Assembly: GCF_030936135.1 (NCBI RefSeq) | Contig: NC_082595.1 | Coordinates: 99,241,334-99,305,333, forward strand | From: Gavia stellata | Lineage: Eukaryota > Chordata > Aves > Gaviiformes > Gaviidae | DNA: 64,000 bases | Direction of reading: 5' to 3' | In this document: positions 13,713 through 26,372 of the stretch, one piece after another | Position numbering within the stretch: the stretch's first letter is position 1 | How the letters are laid out: every line of letters begins with the position of its first letter | Notes under the pieces: generated by a model | What the model saw: the letters and a program-made list of their open reading frames with translations, nothing else | What the model was told of the DNA's origin: nothing | Databases searched by the model: none | Made by a program: the position numbers and the translations under genes

Positions 13713-14728
13713 TGTACTGTTTCTGCACATTATTTAATCAAAATTAGATCTGAACAGAAGATTAGGCCTAAGATTTACAGATTAATTTTAACAACAAATT
13801 CCTATAAACACATGGAAACACTAAAACCTTCTGGTAATGCAGTGTAATAAACAGACAGTCCCTTGTTAAAAAAAAAAACTCAGAAAACAATCAGAAATAC
13901 TTTGCCTTATTAAGACAGAAAGGCATCTGGAAATAAACACACCTATTTCATTTTTCAGAACTCAGGAAAAATATAAGTAAAATACTTTGAAAGTGCATTC
14001 ACAAAAGGTATCAACAAATGTTTAGGATTTCAGATGGGGCTTCCCAAATTGCAGAGAAAAATACCTCAAAGACTAGAACTGTCTGCAAGGATAGAAAAGT
14101 TCAGCTTGTCCTTATGAATAAACATCACTGAGGAAAGACAGCAATTTCAGAAAAAGTGGCTGAAGAAAGAAAATATTTTTCTTATTTGTCTGAAAGGAAG
14201 AAAAAAGAGACTACAATAAATGCAAAATATTTTACTTATTGCAAACAAAAGCTGTGGTAACAACACATAACACATAATACCAAATTTCAAGGTTTTAAAA
14301 TTTTCAGAAATTACTCTTCATTGTGATTTTTTTTTCCTCCATATAACTTTATAATTGTATTTTTACATCAGTTTTACATTATGACAAGAGTAAATTACTT
14401 ACAGAAATTAGGACAAATTGTATATAACCTGCCAGCTTACTACTATTTCATTTATACGTCACAGAGTGTAATCATTTAACACTTTTCTCTGATCTGAAAA
14501 GGATTATCAGATTCAATGCTTTGCTAGTCATATAACAGAATGACACGGTCCGCACCAATAATCTTTTTAAATTATTAGAAGTATATGGGAATTCACTGTA
14601 AGTGTGCTGTTTGTATTTTCAGCAAAACATAGGCAATAACTAACTTTGTTACTTCACTAGAACAACAATTTCTCCCTTTTGTGCAAGATCTCCAGCAAAA
14701 GGCAGACAAATGCATAAATCCAACATTT
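13713..14728 (-). other. NBAS: NBAS 3' flank / likely 3' UTR, end not determined
   Basis: Sequence just after the NBAS stop codon on the minus strand. By eye there is no AATAAA or ATTAAA on the minus strand until the ATTAAA complementary to 13733-13738, which borders the CR1 fragment. Weaker hexamer variants occur nearer: AATACA (14612-14617) and TATAAA (14451-14456 and 14348-14353). The 3' UTR therefore either uses a variant signal or runs about 1 kb. Confidence 0.4.
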
Positions 14729-15004
14729 TTAGATCCAATGCTGAATAGCCTGGAGGGCAGTAGTGAAAGTCCTGAGTGCAGGATGAGTCCCTCGATGAGA
14801 CATCAAGAGGGACCCGGCCTCTGCATTGAACCCTGCTTCTTTAAGTTGTTTTGCTGTTTCCTCTACATCCCAGCCTCCTTCTCCCTGGTTAGCCAGTAAG
14901 TGGTCAATAAGGCGAGGATAGAAGGCAGTAGGCACGCACTTCACCACTAACTTGGCATTGAGGAGCAAGGAAAGTATTTCAGCATCACAACTGGAATCAT
15001 CAAC
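14729..15004 (-). CDS. NBAS: NBAS terminal coding exon with stop codon
   Basis: Last coding exon: 276 nt, 91 codons plus TAA at 14731-14729. The acceptor (ttctttcgtcatag) is a weaker pyrimidine tract than those of the other exons. The peptide starts VDDSSCDAEILSLLLNAKLV, continues through KCVPTAFYPRLIDHLLANQG and GWDVEETAKQLKEAGFNAEA, and ends FTTALQAIQHWI. This fits the NBAS C-terminus, which ends ...STALRAAQHWV in mammals from memory; the final residue here is Ile. Phase joins the penultimate exon without leftover bases. The 3' UTR continues below 14729; no AATAAA or ATTAAA on the minus strand was seen by eye in the first ~990 nt. Confidence 0.96.
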   Translation of the reverse strand, partial: VDDSSCDAEILSLLLNAKLVVKCVPTAFYPRLIDHLLANQGEGGWDVEETAKQLKEAGFNAEAGSLLMSHRGTHPALRTFTTALQAIQHWI

Positions 15005-18000
15005 CTATGACGAAAGAAAAATCCAAAATAATTAAAAATTAATTACCAGATACATCCATGAACTAGAACATGTCATGACTGTTCTAACTGCACAGCATGA
15101 CCTTGAAAGCGAGATGAGTATTCTATATGGATTAACAATAGTGATACCCACTTTGCCTATGTCAGAATGTGTAACGGTATGCCTTTAGCAGTCTCTATCA
15201 CATTAATATAAATATTTGAGGCAGGTTATATAAATATTTGACCTGCACAAAGTTAAGGAATAAGGATGCTTAACAACCTGGCTACGATTACATGAACAGC
15301 TTTATAGACTTTTCACAGGTTCTCAGTACAGAACAGACCACACCATTTCTCTCTGTATCAAGGATGACACCCTGAGGAAGGTCACAGCAGAGTATATTAA
15401 ATTTTGGTCACTTTTATATTAATATGTTACATTCCACATATTAATATGATAGGCAACATTCACAGACTCAATCAAATTTTCCGGAGTTGCTACCCTGGAT
15501 GCCTCAGAAAAATGCGGTTACTTGATAAATGAGAGCAGATATTCTCTTGAAAAACTTGTCTATAGGTTTACAAATTACACTACAGAATACTTGAAATTAT
15601 TTCAGTTGATTTTGACATGTCTTTCCTGGGTTCCTTGAAATGCAGTTTTGTTTTAATCAGCTTAGGTGTCTTACTGCTTTGAGAAGTGCCATAAAACATA
15701 GAACCAAAAAAAAAAAAGGGCCAAAGAACAGGTAGACAATAGTCAGTTTGCAATGACTGCATCTTACCAAGTTACAAATAAACTATTCAAATTAGGCTAC
15801 ATTTACAAAACAACCTCTCAGTTTAAAAAGAAATAAATCTGTTTGGTTAGCCTCTGTTTCATTTTCTGTCAAACTGGTGTACTATCTTACATGGTTGGTA
15901 CCAGGATACCAGCAAGTACCAGTAATTTGGTACCCCTGAAGACCAATTCAGCTGCTACACAGGACCACAGGACGTGACTACCGTATACTGAGAGATTTGG
16001 CACTGACACTTGACAGTTGAAATGAAGCAATTTTTAATCTAATTAGCATCATAAAACTTTTAACTCCGATTCTTTTCAGGACAGCATTTAAAGTTTCCTT
16101 GTCTCTGTTTCAGTTCAAGCTACAACACTGCAGAGCTTTGCTTCTGCATGTTCAAGTGCAAGGAATGGGCTGCATCCATCCCTGGCCCCACTGTTTGTCC
16201 CGATAAGTACACTGCAACAGGCACTTCTTGCTTATAACTCAATCCTCTGTCGCATTAAGTTTCCATAACCATTTCTTCGTAACATGTAACAGTGTCAATT
16301 TGCAGTTGCGAAGGTTTTTAATTTTTTTTTTCCCGAAAGATTGAACAGATGTATTAGTTGATTGAAATGATCTATTAGTCCAGAAAACCAAATGTACTGG
16401 TAAAAACATCTTACCTACTCAGACACACACACTGCGAGAGATCATGCGCACCATTTAACATGGACCATCTGCTGTGGGAGACTACTCTCTCCAATTTCCC
16501 TATACAGGTAGTCAAACCAGAAACAGGACCCTCAAAGCATAAATCAGAACAAGTACATAATTTTCTCTTCAATGCATGGAATTGAAAGACTCCCAAGCTT
16601 TGACATCTTATTTGGAGGAATCAATATTACACTTGCATGTAGAGAAACACAGACAGTAGCTCCTTGCATTGAAGTGGATGAGAAATCCGCAGCTAGCTTC
16701 AGAAGAAATTCCTTTGAAGCAGCAACAAATTCTTTTAGAAGAAAGTTCTTCATTGTATCTAGTTTTAGACTAATGAATGTAAGTTTCACTTCTGTGAAAG
16801 AGCTGAAAAGTCAGCATGATGACTAAAAGCATGTATGTGATAAGCAACAGAAATAGAATAATTTGTTACTCTATTTTGGAAAAGATGTGCTCTACACAAC
16901 ATAAAATATAATTAAAAAAGGAAAAAGACAAAACATGAAATATTGTAGCATGAAAAGCGCTTATACCTCTTTTTATGACCTTCAATTTACCGTTAATAAG
17001 ACATGATCATTACTTTCAATCTACCATTTTCACTTCCTTTGGAACTTCAGAAGCTTTCAAGAAAAACAGAATGTCTTTATCATGTTAACCAGGAAGAAAC
17101 TTTGCTGTTTCACCCTCATGCTACTTCTTCCATTACTTCATTTAGACACTTGTGGTTTTCTTTTCACTGAAATCTTAAAAATAAACTTGATTTCTTCCAT
17201 GTTTTTCAGCATTTTTGCAATTAATTACATAAACCTCTTACAGATTACAAAGCTAACGCAATAGTGTATAGCAGTTATAGGTCCAGTTTACAAAACAGTT
17301 CTAAGAATGATAGGGATGTCCAATCTTTAAGTCTCCCACTTTAAGTCTTTAGATTATTTAATAATTCCTCAAAATTGTCATATGTTAATTACTGACATGT
17401 TTTTCTGTTGAAGACAGGCTGATCATGAAATAAAATTCCTAGTGTGGGCATCTTGTAGCATAACACGCAGCACACTAAGCCATTATCCAAACAGCTCTCA
17501 TCTTTTCTGAAATGGGTTTCTGCCCCACCTCTGAGCTGTGTGCTCTATTCTTGACCTGTATGTGGGATGCAACTTTGCACAGAATGCAAACAGTAACTAC
17601 AGTAATGAGATTACAGCAGATGGGAAGTCTGATTTAAACTAGTTTTTTAGGCTATTAGTCACTTAACGAAAAGTCCTGTAGATTAGTGCAATTACATACG
17701 TCAAAAACCTACAAATTGGAGAGACAAGTCTGAAAGTAGATGACCTTTTCCAGCATAGAACCATTAAACAACTGAGCTACACTATGGGGATGAAGATGCC
17801 CGCATGCAACACAGAAGCAGAGCAACTCATGCATAAATGAGATCATTGTGTCCCTACACATAACAAAAGAGCACACAAAAGGCTCTTGGGTTGTGTCTGA
17901 CAGCTCATCCTTAAGCTCAAATAGTCCAGTAGGTTTAAATTTATTAACAGTTCCCGTTTTCTGACTCCAAGGCTGTCCAAAAACCTGGTCAGAAAGAGGA

Positions 18001-18344
18001 AAACTTTGTAATGTAATTGTTTCCAGGCAGCGGGATGGGGACACAAGATGGACACGAGACCCTGAACGCATTTCACGTGGCTAAGGCCACTGTCTATTTC
18101 TGCAAGCAGAATCTGACAGGTGTGGGATGAACACAGAAAAGCCAAGGTTTAATGAGAAATCTGTATAAAAATAGGCACCTGAGAAAACTAGGTTAACTAT
18201 TTACCAGTTTTGCAACTCCAGATCATGCCAGTATTTTAGGTATCAGTTGCATATTAAGAGACAGTCAATAGTTTAAATAAAAACAAACGCACACACTGAA
18301 ATTCCTTACCAACACCTATAAAAATTGTCAATAAATTAAGGTAT

Positions 18345-18480
18345 ATTTTTAAAACTTAATTAAAATAGCTTATACACTGAGCAGCAATGCTTAAATAAAC
18401 TATAAGATTTTTTTTAAATTAAATCAATTTAAATGTACCTTAAGACTACATCCATTTAAAATTAATTTTAAATTAGAACA
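18345..18480. other. Very AT-rich block with ATTTAAAT-type motifs
   Basis: Over about 135 bp the sequence is dominated by TTAATTAAAA, TTTTTTTTAAATTAAATC and TTTAAAATTAATTTTAAATT, including near-palindromic segments. Such composition is typical of base-unpairing or matrix-associated DNA, but no function is shown. Confidence 0.4.
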
Positions 18481-21400
18481 ACAAGCATCAAAGCAAAAAA
18501 TTACACACAGCATATAGTTAAAAGTAAAAATACACCACAGAGAGTATAATATGGTGTCTGTGCAGGAAACGACTCTGCAAAACTAGGACTCCCCAATTTA
18601 GAAAAGAGGGAGTTTAAAGGGTATAGAGCAGATAACAACATCATTAGAGTGTACAGGGATTGATTAAACACATTCCCTCATTAAAAAAAAAGAATTATGA
18701 AGCATCAAATGAATCTAGTAGGATCAGATTCACAGTAAATAAAATAGTTGGGTTTTTTACACTGTTGAACTCTTTGGCAAATGGTACTGCAGAATGTAAA
18801 AGCTCAACCAAGTTTAAAGAGAAATAGGACAAAACTGAGAAAGAAAACCACTGCCAGTTACTCAGTACACAAATACATACAGCTGAAAATACCCGGAAGT
18901 TGAGAGAGTAGTGTCTTGGGAAAAGAGTCTATACATTTTCCTTATTCTTACTCTTTGATAGACTTGTAATTCTTCCCTCTTTTGGAGCGAGGATACTGTT
19001 CCAGATGGAATTTTGATCCTCTAATTTTACTGTTTAAAAAAATACGAATTCAAAACAACCTTAAGGGTTAATTTTGTTCGTCAATGATTTCAGTCATGTT
19101 TGAAATGTTGTTTAAATTAGCACAGATTGGCTTCAAGTATATACTTCTAGCATGCATACCAAATATTAGCCTACAGTAGACATAGACTCTCTAAATGGCA
19201 CTACATTTTCTTTTTTAAAATCACTCTTTTGGCAAGACTTGTAAACAAGAAAGTAAAACACAATTAAGACAATAACTGAAAAGCAACCTTACCGTCCCAG
19301 TGTTCGAAAAGCTGCTGCTTCTGGGCAGACAGCAGAGTTAGGATCTTATTAATGAGTCACTTCTGATCTGCCTACATATGCAGAGCCCTTACTATCCCAA
19401 GATCCTAAGTCTTAAAACACTGGTTCCAGCAAAGTTTATCACTGATCCCAGAAACACTGTGCCAGTGAAATGGGATGCAGCTGACTGCAGTTTAAGCAAG
19501 TCTCAGAGGTGCAGGTAGGTATCTTATGCACAAATGAATACACAACCACTTTCCATATTGTGTGAACATGTGAATACACTATAAACCACGATAATGACAA
19601 ACTCAAAGTATATATGATGGAGAAAAATCATTATGCCTATATAGACTTCCATGTTGAGGGTGGTAAATTTTTCATTAGTGTAAAACCTGTTACTTCTGGA
19701 AGGCTTAAATGGGAGAATACTTCTTCCTATCTGTCTTTCCTTCAGTAGGATTGACAGTCCAGATTTAGTGTGGTGCCCACACACAACGTGCACGTATACA
19801 AGTAAAGGAACTAATGGGGATAATTATGCTAAAGAAAAGAAAACCTGACTTTTTTCCTTGACTTACATACCTATTTAGGTATTGGCTGAAATCTACTTTC
19901 AAGACGTAGGCATTCAAGTGGTATCTCTGATGACTAGCTTACTCCTTTAGACTGTGATGATCAATACCCCTCCTTGCTAGAGACATGCATATTCCTCTAA
20001 AAAGTGAGACAGAATAGAAACAGAATTGCAACAGATGCACTCATAATTTCCACTAAAGCAGTGCTACAGCACTCTGCTTCAAACAGGGCTTTTGCTTTTA
20101 ACCAAATATCTCTTTAATGCAGAATTTATAAACGGATGTGCACCTACAGATGGAAACCCACATCTCAGCAAGGTTCCCCTCAACAGGTACAGAAGTGAGG
20201 ACCCACTTGTACTCTGTCTCCACGAGCCCCGAATTCTTTCTGCACATCTTCAGCAGGATGGGTAGGAGCCTTATCCCAGACTACTGAGTGCTGCTCTTAG
20301 AGGACACGGGACTCAAGCTGTTTCCCTAACGCCCTTGGCAAATGACCCAAACAGGGAGCCGTAGTACAACCTGTATTCACCCCTACGCTGACTGCTGTAT
20401 TTCTGAATCAGAATGGCAGTTTGTGTCTTACACTGAACTCAGTGCTGTCAGTGCATAATTAGTAAGGGTTAAGCATGCCTGCCTGAGGCTTTGCCATCAG
20501 CACACTAATGTTACAAACTGCAAATGGGCTCAGGCTTGAGGCACTCAGCTCTACCAAGGCAGTGGGTCCCCTGGGCAAGCAGAGACAGGGAGCCTGCAAG
20601 TTTTAAGAAAGCTTTTGTGTGAAATATGTGGGTGAAGATCAGCTTTGCCACAGGGGGCACCTCTTCTGATGTACTCAGAAGAGAAACTTGAGGCATCTAG
20701 AAGGCTTTACCGATAAATCACTGAGGCCTTCACAAATACATGCAACCGTAAATGCAAGAACTTTGTGGATCCGCTCTCCAAGACCAAGGACACATCTTAT
20801 ATCAGCATCCAGTATTTTTTCTGGTTGCTAACACAGCCTGCATGGACACTGTACCTGTACTTGCTATGATGCTATGTATCTGGAAAAAAAAAAAAACAAC
20901 TCATAGTAGTAGTAATTCTCTTCTGTAGTGAGAATTTCAGATAAGCAAGAGCAGGTGGTTTCTTTTGCCTAACTAGAGGGCAAGTCACGGTCTGGGCAAT
21001 TCCCTGTCAGTGTTGTTTGTGCAGGTGTCTAGAGGTTCTGATATTAGCAAAAGGCAATATTTCATCCATAACTTATGCATTATAAAATCCATGCATTATG
21101 AAATATGGATACTAATGGAAAGATAAGAGCTGCTGCTGATGTAACAGTATAAAAGAACTGAACCTGCTATTTCCCAGAGTATTAGCTCTCCACTACTACT
21201 GGAGGTAAAAATGCTTTTCATTTTATTCTTGAATGGAGTCTATAGCTATAGGACAAATAAATAAGGGGAAAAGAAGACAAAGAGATATTAAAAATCCCTA
21301 GAAAACTAAACTAGAGAGATTTTGCCATAATCACCGTTAGCTTATATACACATAATTTAATACGATTTCTTTTAAAAAGTAAGCCACACCAAGTGAGTAG

Positions 21401-23458
21401 CCATAAATGGCATAAGACACTGGAGACAACTGGAAATTCCATTATTTCACACATTCTTTATGATTTTTCATATTACATTTTTCAATAAATCATCTTGCAA
21501 AGGTAGTCTCAGTACTTCATCATTAAAAGTATAGTATGTAAACTGAGCTAAGGTATTATTTTAGATTAACTAAAAACAGTTTCTAGTTCTAGTTTCTATT
21601 AAAGCCTTGGTTGAAGGAGTATTTGCACCTATTATATTAACTCCCATTTGTTGACTGTTTAAACAATGTAACTACCAACAGGTAATAGAACATTTACTTG
21701 CTCTGTCAGAAGTATAAAAATCTGTCTTAATCTTTGAAAGATAACCAAGTGAACAGACAACACTGAAACCATTCTCAAAAACAGCCTGAACTCTTAAGGG
21801 CAAACTTTGAGCCCTATTGGCAGTAGTAAGCTTATTTAAGTGAACTGATTTTTAAAATTATTCACACAACACAGAGGAAGAACAGTTATTTCTGTTATCC
21901 AAAAAAAGACAAGTGGCAGTTTACAAAAAGATACACGATAAAAAGAGAGGTCTGCAATTTCAAAAAAAGCTTACACAAAATCTTGGTTGTTTTATTACAG
22001 GCAAAAGCTATACAATTCCTAGTATCAGCACTTCAGCATCTTCCTTAACTGTAAACATCCATAAAGCTGTCAGCAACATACAACAAATGGCTAACTAACA
22101 CATCGTATCAGCAAGCAAGTGCTGTATTTTTCTCACAGCCATGTTTGTGAGCTGTGTTAGCACTATGTCAGCGAATCAATAGCTATGATTTCCCTTTGCC
22201 AGATGTTATTTGTCCTTTTCCTCTTTAATGTAAGCAGAAATGGGCTTCCTATGAAAAATTCATTAAGAATTCTACAAAAAGCATTAACAGTCCGAATACT
22301 GTTTTCAAAAAGCAAAAAGTACGCATACAAAACTATACTGAATAAACAACATTGACAGAGCTAAGCAATATATGCACTTTTAGTACAACACAACTAATGT
22401 AATCATAAGAGATGCATATAAAATAAGGAGTAAGAGACACTTTCTAAACAATATAAGAACAGCTTTTAAATTTAGCATGGCACTCTTCTGTACTAGTTGC
22501 TTTTCTAACACTGGTAGTGGAATGTCACATTCAAGGTACTGAATAAACTCTACGCCTGATGTAATGAAGTAAATAGTTAAATTTTCATTGACTTAAGATG
22601 AAACACTAGACCAAAGCTAAATGCTTTGAAAATTCTAGGTTATGCAGCACTTTTACAGAACTATGTGCTCAAATGAATACTGAATTTAGAAGGAAAGATT
22701 AGAAACAGCTTATCAAGCTGCCTCCTGCATAAGAAGGCCAAAAAGAGTATTATTTTAGGCATACACAGGTGTACAAAGTGCTTTGTATTAGTAAGAAGAT
22801 AATATGGTTCCTGGCCCTAAAACTTCAATATCATGTAATCAACCTAGAGGTAGAAAATTGAAAGCCATAGCACACTAGAAAGAAAAGGCCAGTTAAGAGA
22901 GCAATACAATTAGCAGCCATTCAGAAAGTGCTACTGCACAACGTTGTGCTTTAAAAATACTTAAATAAAATGTACTCAGACACAAATTCCTGCTGGCAAG
23001 CTTCACTTACACAGCAGCTTTCATCTGTTAATAAAAAAGTCAATTTTAAAAGGTTAACAAGAACATATAGATGAGAAAGTGCATGCATAGATCAGATCCC
23101 CGATTGCTTTTCTATGAGATCATCATGTTCAAAAACATTTACAAAAAAGCCTTACTTTGCAGACACAAAATCTAAAATTACAGGTGATAAACGAAAACTA
23201 TCAATATAGTAAAGATAATCTACTATTGTTTTAGTGGTTAATATTTAGAAAATTACGTTTTGTGGAAATTTCAGAAAATGTGTGGTTTATTTGTCTAAGG
23301 AAAAGGGAATAGGAACACCTTCAGAAAAACCTGTGCTTCTTTGCTTAGTATGCCAAACTCAACCAGGAAATACTACTCCAAATTCATACTGGATGCTAAC
23401 TATGACATTGGAATTTTGATACAAGCAGGATGTGTATTACATATCATATGTCCTGCTA

Positions 23459-23670
23459 CCTTCCATGCAAGCATCTTAAATGCTCAATAGAGAACAGGTT
23501 AAAAAAGCTGGTGCTTCGTCCATTTTGGTAACTAAGTTCTTCTGAAGGAAAATTAGCAACAGCTGAGATGGAGCCTATGCTTCCAGATCTATTGCTTCTC
23601 TGACTGGTCTTCACCGCTGTGTTCTGGAGTCCTCCTGAAGGGGAAGGAGAGGAATCCTTTCTCAAGCTAT
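23459..23670 (-). other. Exon-like open frame of unknown identity in the NBAS last intron
   Basis: On the minus strand an acceptor-like sequence (tctttttgcatctattag) is followed by 212 nt open to a TAG at 23458-23456. Read with two leading bases it gives 70 residues that are Ser-rich and polar at first (SLRKDSSPSPSGGLQ, SQRSNRSGSIGSIS), then SEELSYQNGR and a hydrophobic end. The composition looks more protein-like than the surrounding frames. The TAG lies at a possible donor (GAAG|GTAGCAGG). The phase does not fit the phase-0 end of the NBAS exon at 25157; joined there it would read a TGA at the third codon. I do not recognise the protein. It could be a retrocopy fragment, an alternative exon or chance. 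Confidence 0.3.
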
Positions 23671-24531
23671 CTAATAGATGCAAAAAGAGAAAGCTTCTGG
23701 AATACAATGTGCAGCATAAGAAGGAAAGACACAGCACATGAGGAGGAGTAAGTGAGGAGGAGAGACTTAAAGGAGAAACCTGGGAAAAGCAGGATGCAGA
23801 ACATCTTTCCTAGGGAACAAAGGATGGTGTGAAAGTAGGGAATAGGATTTGCACCGTTTGTTGCAACCAAGGAACCTGAAAAAATTGTTGCAATTAATAT
23901 AACTAGAGCAGAGGGCCTGCCCTAGAAGGCTGCTGCAGAAATGGGGGAATGTTTGCCTACTTTGTGTGTCTCCGAAAAAAAAGTTGTAATTTCAATTTAA
24001 ATACCTACAAATCACATTTTTAAAGCTTTTGTGTTTTGTGGATGCTTATTTTAAAAAGATATACACAGTTCCATTTCTGTTTCCATACGGGCAGTTTCAT
24101 TTTGAAGTGGCATACGGGAAATTTACCATCAATTATTATTTTATATTGTAATACACAACCAAGAGCTCCCTAAGATACGGTGCAGAATTCGGAAATATCA
24201 GAGATGTGGTTTTCCTACCTAAATATTATCATTCTGGAAACGTTCAATGCAGTTAATTCAGCCAGACAGGAAAGCCATTCCCCTTAATATAAAGTTCTGA
24301 GACAAGACCTCCTTTCTGTTTTGTGGCAGAGTGCTAGATCGTAGACCATAGCTAACATAAAATCCAAGAAAGTCAGGTTGTACATGCACAAGTTCAATTA
24401 AGAGCTTGAAGAAGTTTTAAACCCACCTCAGTTTTCAGAAAAAAAAAGATAAAAAATAACATAATGCTTTTGTCTAGGAGACTAGCTTTCGTCTTTTTAG
24501 GTGTTCCTTCTTAACTGAAAAGCAAATACAC

Positions 24532-24562
24532 GGGGCGGGGGGGGGGGGGGGCAGGGGCGGGG
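24532..24562 (+). repeat. G-rich tract, G-quadruplex candidate
   Basis: Four G runs in 31 bp: GGGG, a run of 15 G, GGGG and GGGG, separated by C, CA and C. This satisfies the usual G4 pattern. The G strand is the plus strand, which is the template strand for NBAS transcription, about 600 bp after the penultimate exon. Confidence 0.9.
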
Positions 24563-25156
24563 AGTAATGTAACTTTATATAACAATTGAAAAATACACCT
24601 TAATGTCTTTCAGTTCTTGCCCAAAGAAAAAAAGACAGTATTTAGATTTTTTTCTCCAGAAACTTTGCTGCAGTATCGAACAAAACCTGTTCAGAATTGC
24701 GTGAAAGTCCTCAAACATACCATCTTGCATTTTAACCTTTCTACAACAAAGCCAGTGATGTAACAGCTCTCCACGTGTACACAAACAGACTGCCAAGTTT
24801 GTCAGAAACAAGCTAACTCATTTGATGTACTATTATAACTTAAAAAAAAAACCCAAAGTGCTACAATATGAACACAGAGATAAAAATCTACTTTTTATAG
24901 CAGAACAGTTTCTGTTCCACCACACTGACTTAAAATAGCATCCTAGATAATTTAAAGAAAGTGCTACGAGTTTTAATCACCTCAAGTATATATAAAAGAT
25001 CTTTCTAGCCCCGTGTTACTGCTCACTATGGACACAATAGCTGTGGAAAATCTTAATAATGATAAGCATCTCAATAGTCTCTGCTTACTATATGAAGATA
25101 AAAGAGCTAATTTATTACCTCAAACTCTGAAAGGTGGTTAATTCAACTGCTCATAC

Positions 25157-25285
25157 CTTAGCAACAGCTGTTATCTGCTCCAGTGCCACAGCATGAAGAT
25201 CTTGATCTTCGCTTTCTACCAACAGTTTCAGGGATGGCAGCAGGAGGGACTGGTTAAGCAGCAGCAAACATAATTCTTTTATACA
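25157..25285 (-). CDS. NBAS: NBAS coding exon (penultimate), internal
   Basis: Internal, symmetrical exon of 129 nt (43 codons, phase 0 at both ends); acceptor gtttattttcag, donor TAAG|GTATGA. It encodes IKELCLLLLNQSLLLPSLKL, then an acidic stretch (VESEDQDLH) and ALEQITAVAK. The Leu-rich helix is nearly identical to the mammalian NBAS sequence as I remember it. Being symmetrical, it could be skipped without a frameshift, removing 43 residues of the C-terminal helical region; nothing in the sequence shows that this happens. It is followed by a ~10.2-kb last intron that carries the G-rich tract at 24.5 kb and an unrecognised open frame at 23.5 kb. Confidence 0.95.
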
Positions 25286-25954
25286 CTGAAAATAAACGTA
25301 AACTCATTTGGTGAGATCTCTGGAGATACTAACATCATCATTCACACTAAAATTTATGAAAATTCTATGTCAAATGCAAAATGAAAACAAACTTTTAAAA
25401 CAAATTAACTCCCTGTTGGAAATAACTCTTCAGAAACTTGAAAGGACAAATTTTAAAAAAATGTAGAATACAGGGTTAGAAGTGTAACATTTGTTATATT
25501 AAGACAAGGCAGGTACTGAATCACCATTACAACCTGGAGTTTTACTGAAAGAACAACAGAGCAGACAGCTCTCTGTGGGAGTAATATATTTGTGCTTACT
25601 GAAATACTGCAAAGCACCGGAAGAAACTTAACAGACACCTGTGACATTTCTGTAACTCAATTATGCAATCATAATAGTGGAACAAAATAAAGAGGATATA
25701 ATAGTATGTACCAGAGTCCAACATCATAAAGCTCTGTTGCAAAATCTTTTCATATTTTATACAAATTTTTATGCGCAACTAAAGCTTAGCAAATTGATTT
25801 TGCCTCATTCATCTAACTTCTCATATTTTATGATGTAGCACAAATTTAGCATCATAAATCATCTGCAAGAAGAAACTGGCCAGAGAAATATCTTTAAAAC
25901 AAACAAACAACAAACCTACTGTGCATTTCCAAAGCTTTACCTTGGCCCTTTCTT

Positions 25955-25986
25955 AAAAATAAATAAATAAACAAATAAATAAATAA
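25955..25986 (+). repeat. AAAT tetranucleotide microsatellite
   Basis: AAATAAATAAATAAACAAATAAATAAATAA with one interruption (AAAC); about seven to eight units. Confidence 0.9.
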
Positions 25987-26336
25987 TCATCTCCTACATG
26001 TAACTTGTGGTTTTGTTTTTCCTCAACATTGCAGTTATTCATTGATACATCAAAAAGTATTTCAACTAATGAAATTTGTTATAAATCAAATTATAACCCA
26101 CCTTTCCCTTTTTGTCATTTCCAAGAATTTTGGTCATTTCTCACAACCACTTCCTAATGAGGCTCACCAGAGATGTCCCATATTCCAGGACAACTTACAC
26201 TAAGTTCTCTGGGTATTGTATGATAGTCACCTTGAAAATGGTATCCAACTCTTAGAGGTGCTCTCTGTTTCACTCAAACATTTAGAGAGCAATTGTTGAA
26301 GGAGCTCATCAGGTAAATACTAAGTTGGGAGAAAGT

Positions 26337-26372
26337 ATTACAGGTCTTTTCCAACCTTAGTGATTCTGTGAT
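26337..26372 (+). mobile_element. CR1 LINE extreme 3' tail
   Basis: ACAGGTCTTTTCCAACCTTA followed by GTGATTCTGTGATT is the standard avian CR1 3' end; a T-rich tract follows. Only the last ~36 bp are recognised, as in severely 5'-truncated insertions. Confidence 0.8.

Larger units (their letters stand above)
15005..25156 (-). other. NBAS: NBAS last intron
   Basis: A 10.15-kb intron between the penultimate and terminal exons, GT...AG bordered. It is AT-rich and mostly unique by eye. Notable contents are an AT-rich self-complementary stretch at 18345-18480, an unrecognised exon-like frame at 23459-23670 and the G-rich tract at 24532-24562. Other frames (16572-16826, 17709-18071) are not supported as coding. 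Confidence 0.85.

Noticed and set aside
14681..14899. Plus-strand 72-codon frame over the NBAS terminal exon
   Set aside because: Antisense shadow of the terminal coding exon.
17709..18071. Minus-strand 120-codon frame in the last NBAS intron
   Set aside because: Fairly long for AT-rich DNA, but no recognisable motif, no convincing splice borders and an overlapping frame of similar length. Expected occasionally by chance in 64 kb read in six frames.
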